From contig JAFAZH010000022.1 of NCBI GenBank assembly GCA_019239895.1, forward strand, positions 62,001-126,000: DNA of 64,000 bases, written 5' to 3'. The translations under genes were made by a program, and so were the position numbers. Below the pieces are notes generated by a model. That model searched no databases, was not told where the DNA came from, and was given only the letters and a program-made list of their open reading frames with translations. Below are positions 16,605 to 25,704 of the stretch, one piece after another. Source of the DNA: Abditibacteriaceae bacterium (GTDB lineage: Bacteria; Armatimonadota; Abditibacteriia; Abditibacteriales; Abditibacteriaceae). How positions within the stretch are numbered: position 1 is the first letter of the stretch; each line of letters starts with the position of its first letter.

Positions 16605-18107
16605 AGGTATTCCCCGTTTACCCGTTATATCCCGCCAGGCATTGATGCCACTGAGAGCACAGGCAACCGTGCCCTGCCCTGGAAAGGTGGTATCGCCTAC
16701 CACCCACAAATTCCGCAAGCCCAGCCGTTGCGGAATGGCATTCAAATTCGTGTTGCGCAAAGTTAGTGGCACTCCACCCACTGCGCCTGCGGGTCGCCGT
16801 GTATAGCCTTCCCACGTCTTAGGCGTGCCGGTGATAATGAACTTGCGGCGTGCATCGAACTCCGGCAAGGCGCGGCGCACACCCTGGAGCAATTTCTCGC
16901 GCCACGCTCGTTTGCGTTCTCGATATTCAAGGAGCGACAAATCACGCCATTGCCCCAGACGGGTATGAGATGAGACCGTTAACGTCCGCCATCCGTTAGG
17001 AGCTTGCTCGTTATCACCTGGGGCAGATAAAGAGAGGAATATATCGCGGCCATCGCCCGAACGTGCCGCATAATCCAACAGCACCTGCTGGTGCAGTGGC
17101 GTTCCAGCGGGCACCGCCGTTTCACGCACGGCTGCATATAATGTCACAGCACCCCACCCTTCGCCACCACGCTCTTCAAAGCGGCACGCATTGCGGAGCG
17201 CACGCGGCGGCAAATCCGCCAGATGCGGCACACTTTGCAGCGGTACATTCGCCACCACGCGCGGCACCTCATATTCGCCTTTAGCGGTGATGACAGAGAA
17301 ACTCCGCTTACCCTTTATAGTCTTCGGCAGCACACGACAAACAGTCTCACTGAAACGCACCACTCCTCCGTCACCCTGAAAAGCGGCTAAGAGGTGGCGA
17401 GCGATAGCACCCATGCCACCGCGCAGGTGAAACCCACCATGTCGGAATAAATCCATGCCAGCACAGGCATTGATAAAAGGCGCACAGGCCGCTTCTTCCT
17501 GCACAGTGATGATCAATAAGAGGTTAATAACAGCCAGGAAGGCGCGGTCATATTCCAGTCTCAACCAGCGCAGAATATCGCCCATTGTGCAGCGCAGAAA
17601 AGGGGCCAGGGGCGCGAGCTTAGGATTTAACAGCTTTAAGTTACGCATCCAGTCACGAGAAGTTTGTAGCGGCAAGGAGGGCAAACGCTCTAATGCCCGC
17701 CAACTGGCATCGGCCACAATCTCCAGCAAATGCCAGAAGAGTTCCTGCGTTAGCCGATGTCCTGGTAAAGTGCGTCGTGCGGCTTTCCATTTAATTGGGT
17801 CGTGCCAGATCATTAGCTCGCGGTCTGGCAACAACATGCGCAGACCTTCTAAAAGTTGCGCCTGGTAATCTGTATAACCCACATAATCAAAGACACGCCG
17901 ATGCAAGCCGCCGGGTTCAAAGCCTAATGCTACAGTTGCGCCTGCATCGAAGGAAAAGTCGCGGATAGGAAAATACCCGGCGCAGCCACCCGGTTTATCA
18001 TGCGCTTCAAGTAGTAAAACGCGCACTCCATCATGCTGTAGCAGCGCAGCGGCAGTTAAGCCCGCGATCCCCGCGCCGATTACTGCGACATCAAATTGTT
18101 TTGCCAT
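16602..18107 (-). CDS. CrtD/CrtI-type FAD-dependent carotenoid desaturase
   Basis: About 500 residues, the usual size. The FAD dinucleotide-binding motif opens the protein (DVAVIGAGIAGLTAAALLQH, then LLLEAHDKPGGCAGYF). It is followed by FDAGATVALGFEPGGLHRRV, closely like cyanobacterial C-3',4'-desaturase CrtD, and it ends with LRNLWVVGDTTFPGQGTVA, the C-terminal FAD site of the phytoene-desaturase superfamily. It should insert a double bond in, or isomerise, a carotenoid, using FAD at the membrane. The start ATG 18107 is chosen because upstream codons add nothing conserved. The stop codon lies inside a palindromic repeat arm. No other carotenoid gene is adjacent; ispH, 0.9 kb away, feeds the same isoprenoid supply. 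Confidence 0.8.
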   Translation of the reverse strand: MAKQFDVAVIGAGIAGLTAAALLQHDGVRVLLLEAHDKPGGCAGYFPIRDFSFDAGATVALGFEPGGLHRRVFDYVGYTDYQAQLLEGLRMLLPDRELMIWHDPIKWKAARRTLPGHRLTQELFWHLLEIVADASWRALERLPSLPLQTSRDWMRNLKLLNPKLAPLAPFLRCTMGDILRWLRLEYDRAFLAVINLLLIITVQEEAACAPFINACAGMDLFRHGGFHLRGGMGAIARHLLAAFQGDGGVVRFSETVCRVLPKTIKGKRSFSVITAKGEYEVPRVVANVPLQSVPHLADLPPRALRNACRFEERGGEGWGAVTLYAAVRETAVPAGTPLHQQVLLDYAARSGDGRDIFLSLSAPGDNEQAPNGWRTLTVSSHTRLGQWRDLSLLEYRERKRAWREKLLQGVRRALPEFDARRKFIITGTPKTWEGYTRRPAGAVGGVPLTLRNTNLNAIPQRLGLRNLWVVGDTTFPGQGTVACALSGINAWRDITGKRGIP

Positions 18108-18231
18108 ATGGGGCAGTGCCAGCAGGCGCACTCTTAGGCCAATCCTCTGCTGACTAATACTTTCAGGCCGGATTTAACTGCTACTTATGGTAGAATATTG
18201 GGTTAGTAGCATTACCAGTAGGACTTATCCC

Positions 18232-18918
18232 ATGAAAACCCAAGCTTTCCGCCGCAGGGTTGGTCGTGGCTTCACCCTTATCGAAATTTTGGTCGTCATC
18301 GCCATCCTATCGCTGCTGGCCGCGATTTTGTTCCCCGTCTTTTCGCGCGCCCGTGAAAGCGCACGGCGCACATCTTGTGCCAGCAACTTGAAGCAATTGG
18401 GTATGGCTTTTATGCAATATACGCAGGACAGTGATGAGCGTTTGCCACTGGCTACGGATGGCGGCAATGGCGGCTCTAAAGTACCGGGAGGTTGGGTTTA
18501 TTTTGACACCTGGCCTTACAGCGGCACGCAACACTTTGATGTGACCAGAGGCAATGTCTATCCCTACGTTAAAAATCCACAAGTTTACATTTGTCCCTCA
18601 GACACTTATGGCAGCGATTCAGGCGATTCTTATGCCTATAATGCCTGCATGACAGCCAGTACCTTATCTCAACCGCATAATGGTAAAAACCTCGCGGTGT
18701 TTCCTGATACGTCCATCTGGATGCTCTTGAGTGAAGAGAGTATGGGCTGTTGTGACAGCACCGATGATGGCTTTGAATACCCCGGCAACACCTTCTCATC
18801 TCGGCATCTCGGCGGCTCCAACATCGCCTTTCTTGATGGGCACGTTAAGTTCTTTCGGCAAGACAAAATTGTAACCGAAGCCTACCAATACGGTGGCGGC
18901 ACGACCTGTCCTGGATAA
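18232..18918 (+). CDS. Type II pseudopilin-like protein (DUF1559/H-X9-DG type)
   Basis: It starts at ATG 18232 with a short basic leader and the prepilin peptidase site [20 protein letters not shown], cleaved before Phe with E at +5. The rest is the periplasmic domain with [20 protein letters not shown] and a C-terminal FLDGHVKFF motif preceded by RHLGG. Proteins like this are heavily expanded in Planctomycetes, Verrucomicrobia and Armatimonadetes and are thought to be assembled or anchored by a type II/IV pilus machine. None of that machine is in the window. Cysteines (CCDS, CPSDTYG, CMTA) may form disulfides. An upstream ATG at 18187 is less likely. Confidence 0.88.
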   Translation: MKTQAFRRRVGRGFTLIEILVVIAILSLLAAILFPVFSRARESARRTSCASNLKQLGMAFMQYTQDSDERLPLATDGGNGGSKVPGGWVYFDTWPYSGTQHFDVTRGNVYPYVKNPQVYICPSDTYGSDSGDSYAYNACMTASTLSQPHNGKNLAVFPDTSIWMLLSEESMGCCDSTDDGFEYPGNTFSSRHLGGSNIAFLDGHVKFFRQDKIVTEAYQYGGGTTCPG

Positions 18919-19045
18919 ATGCGCCGGGTAGAATCGCTTTATCAACGGTTCGGGGAAGAGCCTGTCTGGAACGCTTTAGGCTGGCCTTCGTTATACTTTG
19001 AAGTAGTAAGCAAAATGTGCTGCCAAAATAATCCAGCGAGATAAC

Positions 19046-20005
19046 ATGGCATTAGAAAAGGTTCTTTTAGTGAAGCCGCGCGGCTTCTGTGCAGGTGTCG
19101 TGCGTGCCGTAGACATTGTCGAAGAGGCGCTTAAAGTCACCCAACCGGTCTACGTACGCAAGGAGATTGTCCACAACAAATTTGTGGTTGAGAGCCTGCG
19201 CGAACGCGGCGCGATTTTCGTGGATGAGTTAGAGCAAGTCCCCGACGGCACCTCCAAAAATCCCGTGGTTTGCGTCTTTTCGGCACACGGGGTCAGCCCC
19301 GCCGTGCGTCAACGCGCCGAAGAAAAGCACCTCTTTATCATTGATGCCACCTGTCCCCTCGTTACCAAAGTTCACCTGGAGGCTATTCGTTACGCCAAGC
19401 AAGGTTATTCGATTATCTTAATTGGGCATCCCGGTCACGAGGAAGTCGAAGGCACAATGGGCGAAGCACCTTATGCCATGCATCTGGTAGCCGATGTCCA
19501 GGATGTCGAAAAGCTGGAACTGCCTCCGACGGATAAGATTGTCTACCTGACTCAGACTACGCTCAGCGTGGACGACACCCAAGCCGTCGCTGAGGCGTTG
19601 AAGCAGAAATTTCCCCAGATTACGCAACCCGCTAAAGACGACATTTGCTATGCCACCACCAATCGTCAGGCAGCCGTAAAAGAATTGGCGCAACTGTCTG
19701 ATTTAATTCTCGTGATTGGCGCGCAGAATTCATCCAACTCGCAGCGTTTGCGCGAAGTGGCCGAAGCGTGCGGCACCCGTTCTTATCTCATTGATGACGA
19801 AACTTCCCTGCGCGATGAATGGTTCGATGGCGTTCGCACCGTTGGCATCACGGCAGGAGCTTCCGCGCCGGAAATCCTGGTAAACCGGGTCATAACCGCC
19901 TTGCAGCAACGCGGCGCGCAGCAGGTGGAAACGCTACAAAACATCACCGAGAACGTGTTCTTCCCGTTGCCCAAGACATTACAAGAACTGCCAATGGTGG
20001 CTTAA
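19046..20005 (+). CDS. ispH: 4-hydroxy-3-methylbut-2-enyl diphosphate reductase
   Basis: 319 residues. The last step of the MEP isoprenoid pathway: it reduces HMBPP to IPP and DMAPP with a [4Fe-4S] cluster. The three cluster cysteines are in GFCAGVVRAVD, DATCPLVTKVH and ICYATTNRQ. The substrate-binding residues in EIVHNKFVV, IGHPGHEEVEGTMGE and the catalytic glutamate region are conserved, and it ends with ITAGASAPEILVNRVI, the usual C-terminal signature. A strong terminator follows. It is a monocistronic housekeeping gene. Confidence 0.97.
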   Translation: MALEKVLLVKPRGFCAGVVRAVDIVEEALKVTQPVYVRKEIVHNKFVVESLRERGAIFVDELEQVPDGTSKNPVVCVFSAHGVSPAVRQRAEEKHLFIIDATCPLVTKVHLEAIRYAKQGYSIILIGHPGHEEVEGTMGEAPYAMHLVADVQDVEKLELPPTDKIVYLTQTTLSVDDTQAVAEALKQKFPQITQPAKDDICYATTNRQAAVKELAQLSDLILVIGAQNSSNSQRLREVAEACGTRSYLIDDETSLRDEWFDGVRTVGITAGASAPEILVNRVITALQQRGAQQVETLQNITENVFFPLPKTLQELPMVA

Positions 20006-20035
20006 CCAACGACTCGCTTAAAGCCCAGACATAAC

Positions 20036-20081
20036 AAAGGCTTCCCTCAGTATTTTATGCAGAGGGAAGCCTTTAGCTTTT
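20036..20081 (+). terminator. Intrinsic terminator of ispH
   Basis: A 13-bp perfect stem (20036-20048 with 20062-20074) with an AT-rich loop is followed by the T-rich AGCTTTTATCTT. The following stretch to 20434 holds no gene; only a CGCCGCCG...CGGCGGCG hairpin (~20380-20416) stands out. Confidence 0.85.
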
Positions 20082-20434
20082 ATCTTAGATTCCGCTACTT
20101 TAGGCTGCTATGGCTTTCCCGCTTAGCCTTGGTTGCAAACGCCACATCTCAGTTACCCATCTTTTACACAACTTATACGTTTTCTTAACTCTGCTGTAAC
20201 GTTCTTGAAACGAGCGGATGGCAAAATCTTAAGTAAGCCCGGCATTGATAAGAGTTCCAGGCAGATAACAACCAAATAAACAGCAAATTTATTTCTAAGT
20301 GTAGTAACTGGCAATAAAGACAACTATGATCCCCTAATCCCCTACCCCATTCCCCTACTACCCCTCGGATGATTCCGAACACGCCGCCGCAACCGATTCC
20401 TCGTCGGACGGCGGCGCTGGCATTTTAGGAAGTT

Positions 20435-20589
20435 TGGAACCACGAATGAACACGAATAGACACGAATAGAATAGAAAATGAAGAGAGGAAATAGAGAATA
20501 GCAATTGCACCTCGTCTCTAATGCTTTTTGAGCTTCTCACCTCAATCCTCTTCTTAATTTGTGTCTATTCGTGTTCATTCGTGGTTCCA
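20435..20589. repeat. Palindromic repeat, GGAACCACGAATGAACACGAATAG family, 29-bp arms
   Basis: Arms 20435-20463 and 20561-20589 are exact reverse complements. The right arm contains the TGA stop (20575-20577) and the last codons (WNHE) of the glycosyltransferase, so the repeat supplies the end of the protein. Confidence 0.88.
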
Positions 20590-21489
20590 CAATCTCTTCC
20601 GCCAGAGGTTGAAGAGGACGCGCATGGCTTCGAGAATGATACGGCGGCTCATTTTGCTTTTGCCAAACTGACGGTCAGCAAAGATAATCGGCACTTCACC
20701 GATACGCGCTTTAGCATGGTGACAACGGTCAAGAGTGAGAAATAGAAAGGCGTAACCTTCGACTTTAATATCCAGAATGTTGGTCTTTTCAATCAGTGAG
20801 CGACGCCAGCAGCGGAACCCCCCCGTACAATCGCGCACGGGCAAGCCTAAAAGCGTGCGCGCCAGAGTATTCGCGCCCCCCGAAAGGATTTTGCGATCTA
20901 AGCCCCAATTGCGGGTGCCACCACCGGGCACATAACGCGAGCCGATGACGAGGTCATAGTTTTCGCTCTTTTGCAGCAGGGCTGGCAGTGACTTAGGATC
21001 ATGCGAAAAGTCCGCATCCATTTGTAATACTAATTGCGCCCCATGTTCGAGCGCAAAGCGCATCCCATCCTGCACCGCCGAAGCATAACCCATCTTGCGG
21101 CCACGCTCTATAAGATGAATACGCGCTGCGTCAGGAGAAGCTTTGTCGTCGGCCATTTGGGTGACGACCGTATCCGTGCCATCCGAGGAGCCGTCATCTA
21201 CCACGATGACATGCAGGCGCGGATCAGCCGCTAAGATGCCTTGCAGCAGCGCGGTAATATTATCGTGCTCATTAAGCGTAGGCACCACCACGGCAGCTTC
21301 TATCGTCAGCGGCTGCGTTGCGACCTTCGCTCTTTCGGATGCTGTATTCAAATCGTAGAGAGACGGCGGCAGCCATGCCGGATATCCTCCGCCATTGGCT
21401 GTATCGCGCCCATCCCTAACTGCGCTCCAGGAAGTTAAATCTTCTTGTTTGACTTTCAATTCTAAAGTCTCCACTGCTGCCTCCGCCAT
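20575..21489 (-). CDS. Family 2 glycosyltransferase, polyprenol-phosphate mannosyl/glucosyl transferase type
   Basis: The GT-A fold is evident: AAVVVPTLNEHDNITALLQG, HVIVVDDGSSDGTDT with the first aspartates, then LVLQMDADFSHDPKSLP, the DXD-type metal site, and VIGSRYVPGGGTRNWGLDRK. LPVRDCTGGFRCWRR is the acceptor loop typical of DPM1-like polyprenol monophosphomannose synthases. There are no clear C-terminal membrane helices, so it resembles the soluble DPM1 form. It transfers a sugar from an NDP-sugar to a lipid carrier at the inner membrane face. The start at ATG 21489 is preferred over a more distal one. The C-terminus is formed by a repeat arm. Confidence 0.85.
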   Translation of the reverse strand: MAEAAVETLELKVKQEDLTSWSAVRDGRDTANGGGYPAWLPPSLYDLNTASERAKVATQPLTIEAAVVVPTLNEHDNITALLQGILAADPRLHVIVVDDGSSDGTDTVVTQMADDKASPDAARIHLIERGRKMGYASAVQDGMRFALEHGAQLVLQMDADFSHDPKSLPALLQKSENYDLVIGSRYVPGGGTRNWGLDRKILSGGANTLARTLLGLPVRDCTGGFRCWRRSLIEKTNILDIKVEGYAFLFLTLDRCHHAKARIGEVPIIFADRQFGKSKMSRRIILEAMRVLFNLWRKRLWNHE

Positions 21490-21614
21490 TACAATGCTTA
21501 TTAAATTGTTATTGCAAATAGCATGAAGCAACAAATTGGCCGCATAGCATTATATCCGCTTAAGAACGGTGTCCCACTGCGCGCCTTAAGACAATACAGG
21601 TAGCTCTCATGAAA

Positions 21615-21647
21615 ACAACCCCATTGAACTTTCCTCAATGGGGTTGT
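21615..21647 (-). terminator. Intrinsic terminator downstream of rho
   Basis: ACAACCCCATTGA (21615-21627) pairs with 21635-21647 (13 bp, 7-base loop). Read on the minus strand it is followed by TTTTC. It lies 44 bases past the rho stop codon. Confidence 0.8.
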
Positions 21648-21690
21648 GACGACTATAAGACGATGAAATGGCTATCTTTTAGGTCACTCT

Positions 21691-23883
21691 TTACGAACCC
21701 TGCACCGGGCCTTGGCGAGCGGACTTCTGCACAATTTGCATAAAGTCGGCGTTCGTTTTGGTATTCTTCAGGCGGTCAATGAGCAACGTAATGGCTTTGT
21801 CATTATCCAATGCGGCCAGGGTGCGGCGCAGGTGGAAGGTGGCGGCCAGGTCTTCCTTGGACAACAACAAGTCATCACGGCGTGTGCCGCTCTTGTTGAT
21901 ATCAATGGCGGGGAAGATGCGCTGGTCAAAGAGGCTGCGGTCTAGGACTAAATCCAGGTTGCCAGTGCCTTTGAATTCTTCAAAGATCATGTCGTCCATG
22001 CGGCTGCCAGTATCAACCAGAGTGGTCGCTAAAATCGTGAGTGAGCCGCCTTCTTCGATGTTACGCGCCGCGCCAAACATACGCTTGGGGCGATACATCG
22101 CCGCCGGGTCAAGACCACCAGAAAGCGTGCGTCCCGATGGAGTCACCACGAGGTTTGAAGCGCGGGAGAGACGGGTAATCGAATCGAGGAGAATCACCAC
22201 ATCCCGCTTCTGCTCGACCATGCGCTTGGCTTTCTCCATCACCATATCAGCCACGCGCATGTGGTTCTCTGGCATTTCATCGAAGGTCGAAGCCACGACT
22301 TCACCTTTGACACTACGCGAAATGTCAGTCACTTCTTCCGGGCGCTCGTCAATTAAGAGCACGATGAGAACTACTTCCGGGTGATTGAGGGCTATTGAGT
22401 TGGCGACGTTCTTAATAAGCGTTGTCTTACCGGCTTTGGGTGGCGCCACAATTAGACCACGTTGGCCTTTGCCAATGGGTGAGACGAGGTCAATAATACG
22501 CGCCGTGATATTTTCCTGAGTTGTTTCCAGCTTGAACTTTTGGGTGGGAAAAATCGGTGTGAGTTTTTCAAACTCTTTGCGCGTGCGCATCACATCGGGC
22601 GCTTCACCATTGATCGCTTCGACCCGTAGCAAGCTAAAGTAACGCTCCATCTCTTTAGGCGCACGCACCTGGCCCGATACGACATCGCCCGTGCGCAAGT
22701 TGAAGCGTTTGATTTGTGACTGTGAGACATAGACATCTTCATCCCCTGGCAAGTAGCCATCGGTGCGCAAGAAGCCTTTACCATCCGGGAGGATTTCCAG
22801 GATGCCTTTCTTGAACAGGTTGCCCGATGTCTTGGCCTGAGCTTCGAGAATGCGAAAGACCAAGTCGCTCTTTTTCAACGAAGTGGCAGCAGCAATGTTC
22901 AATTCTTTAGCGACTTCACGCAACTCTGGAAGATTCATTTCTTCTAGGGTGGTGAGGTCTAAATCGTTGCGTCCGCGCACCACATCACGCTCGTTGTTGC
23001 GCCCACCATCGCGGCCAAAGTTATCGCGTCCATCGCGGCCTCCTCCATCACGGCCCATGCCATCGCGCGGCACTCCGTTGCGAGAGCCACCATCGCGGCC
23101 ATCACGCGGCCCGCCGTCGCGCGGGCCACCGTGACGTGGAGCATTATCGCGGGGAGCCATACCCCGTGGCGCGTTATCACGATCACGCGGCGATGCAGGG
23201 CGTGGGGGCATAACGGGCGCACGCATTTCGCGGGCTACTATGGGGGCAGCGGTTACAGGCGCAACCGCATCACCCTGGCCCTCAGCTTCACGCACACCAT
23301 TTTCGGTCGTCGAGCTATCCGATGCCACGCTCTCTTGGGATATGGTTTCAGGAGCCGCGTTTACCGTTGCAGGTGTCTCTATGGGAGATGCCTCTACTGA
23401 AGATGCTTCAATTGCCGGAGTTTCAGACACAGCGGCAGTTCCTTCACCATCAGCATCGCCACCAGTGGCTACAACAGGTGCCGCCACCGCGTTTTCGCGG
23501 GCCGACTTAGCCAGCCGTCCCGCCGGGGCAGCGGGGGCACCATCAGTTTCGGCTTCGGCCCGCCTACCCCGGAAGGTGCGCGTGGCACGGGGCCGCACTT
23601 CGGCGCGTCCCTCGCGCCCACTAAACCGCAAAGCGCGGCCTTCCGCCGCTTTTTCGGCACGAGTCTGTGCAGCGGTTGGAGCTTCAGCCGAGGTGGCTTC
23701 CGCAGCGCCATCCGCAGTGGCAGCCATGCCATTGGTTTGCCCCTGGCTATCGTCAGCCGCATCGGTCGCGGTGCCGTTACTAGTCGATTTCTTATTGATA
23801 ATTTCACCCTGATTACTGTCGTTATTATTAGATAGTGCCGTGGCCTCGGCAGCCATTGCATTCGTGTTCTCGTTTGATGCCAT
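21691..23883 (-). CDS. rho: Transcription termination factor Rho with long disordered N-terminal extension
   Basis: The C-terminal ~420 residues are standard Rho. They have the Rho-N helical domain (TTLEEMNLPELREVAKELNI), the RNA-binding cold-shock-like domain (KGFLRTDGYLPGDEDVYVS), Walker A (VAPPKAGKTTLIKNVAN), the Q-loop/Walker B (DVVILLDSITRLSRASN) and the R-loop (SGGLDPAAMYRPKRMFGAAR). Ahead of this is an extension of ~300 residues: an Asn/Ala/Thr/Glu-rich part, then a basic part (RTFRGRR), then dense Arg-Asp-Gly repeats (RDGGPRDGRDGG-like). Such RG-rich insertions bind RNA and can drive condensates in some bacterial Rho proteins. ATG 23883 is taken as start; an in-frame GTG at 24015 would add 44 polar residues. 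Confidence 0.93.
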   Translation of the reverse strand: MASNENTNAMAAEATALSNNNDSNQGEIINKKSTSNGTATDAADDSQGQTNGMAATADGAAEATSAEAPTAAQTRAEKAAEGRALRFSGREGRAEVRPRATRTFRGRRAEAETDGAPAAPAGRLAKSARENAVAAPVVATGGDADGEGTAAVSETPAIEASSVEASPIETPATVNAAPETISQESVASDSSTTENGVREAEGQGDAVAPVTAAPIVAREMRAPVMPPRPASPRDRDNAPRGMAPRDNAPRHGGPRDGGPRDGRDGGSRNGVPRDGMGRDGGGRDGRDNFGRDGGRNNERDVVRGRNDLDLTTLEEMNLPELREVAKELNIAAATSLKKSDLVFRILEAQAKTSGNLFKKGILEILPDGKGFLRTDGYLPGDEDVYVSQSQIKRFNLRTGDVVSGQVRAPKEMERYFSLLRVEAINGEAPDVMRTRKEFEKLTPIFPTQKFKLETTQENITARIIDLVSPIGKGQRGLIVAPPKAGKTTLIKNVANSIALNHPEVVLIVLLIDERPEEVTDISRSVKGEVVASTFDEMPENHMRVADMVMEKAKRMVEQKRDVVILLDSITRLSRASNLVVTPSGRTLSGGLDPAAMYRPKRMFGAARNIEEGGSLTILATTLVDTGSRMDDMIFEEFKGTGNLDLVLDRSLFDQRIFPAIDINKSGTRRDDLLLSKEDLAATFHLRRTLAALDNDKAITLLIDRLKNTKTNADFMQIVQKSARQGPVQGS

Positions 23884-24446
23884 TGTTATAGATTCCCTTG
23901 ATACTTGATCAGGAACGAATTCCTGCACTTGATCCTGATAACTTTGCTCACTTTCACTATTATTAGTTGTTATCGCTGCGGCATGAGCACTTCCCGCTTC
24001 ACTTATAACGCGCACTTCAAACTATCACCCTAAAACCATCATCCTGATTCAAGTCGTTGTGGATTGATTGCACCTAAGGCTTATATGAAATTTCATCCTC
24101 GAATGATGCCCACCTAGCAACACCACAAGCTAAGCCACGATACACGCCAAAGATTAAACAGACTTTTATAAATTCGCTGCACGCCGTCTGAGTACTATGA
24201 AAATAGAAGGCAAGACGGGTGGAAAGTATGCAGGCACTTGTTTTAAGGGCAGCGCAGAATACGTCTGGCACAAGAACTTTAAAAGCAAGATGTTGGAATG
24301 GAGGATGGAACACCGAGGAGATGGGACTGCGGTTTCTACCCTTTACACAAAACCAGTTATATACCCTGCATAAACGACGGCAGCTCCAACAAATTTATTG
24401 GCTCATACTATGGAGTTAAGTCGGTATCTGATGCGACGATGAGATG
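23884..24446. other. Long gap upstream of rho, no confident gene
   Basis: This holds the rho leader and promoter region and the 3' flank of hpt. A 58-codon plus-strand frame from ATG 24197 exists but has no ribosome-binding site and no family resemblance. No hairpin, riboswitch or tRNA was recognised. Long leaders are common for rho because it autoregulates, but nothing specific is visible. Confidence 0.4.
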
Positions 24447-25037
24447 CTACTTGCCACCATAAACTTCCGGGCGCAGGATACCAACATAAGGAAGGTTACG
24501 ATAACGTTGAGCAAAGTCGAGGCCATAACCAACCACAAACTCATCTGGCACCTCGAAACCGATATAGTCTACGTCCACGCTGGTTAAGCGGCGCGACGGT
24601 TTATCGAGCATGGCGCACACACGCACACTGGCCACATTGCGATGCCGCATAATATCGAGCAAATAATTTAGGGTGAGGCCCGTGTCCACAATGTCTTCCA
24701 CAATCACCACATGACGACTCTCGACACTCTCATCCAGGTCTTTGAGAATCCGCACGACACCCGAAGAACGCGACTCTTTACCATACGAGGAAATCGCTAC
24801 AAAATCCAGGGAACATGGCACGGTGATATGCCGCAACAAGTCAGCCGTAAAAACCGCTGCCCCGACTAAGACACCCACCAAGACAGGGTCTTTACCCTCG
24901 TAGTCACGCGAAATTTGCGCGCCTAACTCCGCGACGCGCTCCTGCACCTGCTCAGCGGACAGCAGCACCGATTGCACATCGGATTCCGAAGGCCGCACGT
25001 CAGACGACAATTGTTCAGGCCGAAAAGGATGGAGCAT
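24447..25037 (-). CDS. hpt: Hypoxanthine phosphoribosyltransferase
   Basis: 196 residues. The PRPP-binding signature is VVIVEDIVDTGLTLNYLLD, the flexible loop is ISSYGKESRSSG, and the C-terminal purine pocket is VPDEFVVGYGLDFAQRYRNL, followed by PYVGILRP. It converts hypoxanthine or guanine plus PRPP to IMP or GMP in the cytoplasm. It fits functionally with guaA and guaB3 about 1 kb upstream on the same strand: salvage and GMP synthesis grouped together. The first ~25 residues are an atypical polar extension; no strong ribosome-binding site marks the start. Confidence 0.95.
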   Translation of the reverse strand: MLHPFRPEQLSSDVRPSESDVQSVLLSAEQVQERVAELGAQISRDYEGKDPVLVGVLVGAAVFTADLLRHITVPCSLDFVAISSYGKESRSSGVVRILKDLDESVESRHVVIVEDIVDTGLTLNYLLDIMRHRNVASVRVCAMLDKPSRRLTSVDVDYIGFEVPDEFVVGYGLDFAQRYRNLPYVGILRPEVYGGK

Positions 25038-25048
25038 AAGCTTAGGGG

Positions 25049-25164
25049 AATTTTAAGTTTTGAGTGTTGAGTTTTGAATTAAGGATGGGATGCAAATTGT
25101 CTGGCTTTAACGAAGAACTTTGCGTTTGCATTTCTCAACTCAAAACTCATAACTCAAAATTATT
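25049..25164. repeat. AT-rich palindromic repeat (TTTTAAGTTTTGAGTTTTGAATTAAG family)
   Basis: Arms ~25049-25081 and ~25133-25164 are imperfect reverse complements built from TTTTGAGTT units. The outer edge reaches the stop codon of the small coiled-coil gene. Single-arm relatives occur at 4872-4894 and, inside murF, at 44567-44607. Confidence 0.75.
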
Positions 25165-25417
25165 AGGGTATAGTATGTTCGATGTTGTTATCAACAGGAT
25201 CAGAAACCAAGCGCAGGAGAATCGTGCGCAACAAAGCCACTTCGTGCTCTAACTCATTATGACGCTGCGCTAAGCGGCGCACCGTTTCTTCCAGAGGTAT
25301 TCCTTCGGCGAACAGATCCTCACGCTGCTGCGCGTCCCCACGCTGCATCTTGCGCATTTCTTGCTCGACGGCCTGGCGAAATGCCAGCACAACATCTTCT
25401 TCATTTACCGAAGGCAT
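25163..25417 (-). CDS. Small coiled-coil protein, unknown function
   Basis: 84 residues with a very strong ribosome-binding site (AAGGAGGAG) before the ATG, so the start is secure. The sequence is predicted helical throughout, with a polar first half (EEDVVLAFRQAVEQEMRKMQ) and a heptad-like second half (RLAQRHNELEHEVALLRTIL). No cysteine cluster, signal peptide or membrane segment is seen. It lies between guaA and hpt on the same strand but is separated from hpt by a repeat. Its last residues run into the repeat arm. Function unknown. Confidence 0.75.
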   Translation of the reverse strand: MPSVNEEDVVLAFRQAVEQEMRKMQRGDAQQREDLFAEGIPLEETVRRLAQRHNELEHEVALLRTILLRLVSDPVDNNIEHTIP

Positions 25418-25704
25418 AGTTCTCCTCCTTCACCCATTTTCTACATCACGGTACATCCAGGGAACGGCTAAAACGGCGTTGTTGTCGGTTTTAAGCTTAG
25501 AGAAATATCTCTTATAGGTTCGCCCGGCTGCTTTGCACTCACTCTGGCACTTACCTTGGTGTAGTGTCTAAAACTCAGCTTGGTGCGGCAAAACGTGGGC
25601 GGTATGAAGGTAGAGGGCAATTCTCGTTCCGAATTTCGGCGCTTATAGAATACACGCGTCAGACACTCAATGTCATTTTACCGGGAATAGAGTCACTTCC
25701 GCAA

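Noticed and set aside
23041..23160. Periodic CATCGCGGCC/CGCGGGCC pattern that looks like a repeat array or CRISPR
   Set aside because: It is the Arg-Asp-Gly coding repeat of the rho N-terminus; unit spacing is irregular and there are no spacers.
24197..24373. 58-codon frame in the gap upstream of rho
   Set aside because: No ribosome-binding site and no recognisable domain; plausible only as a chance frame.
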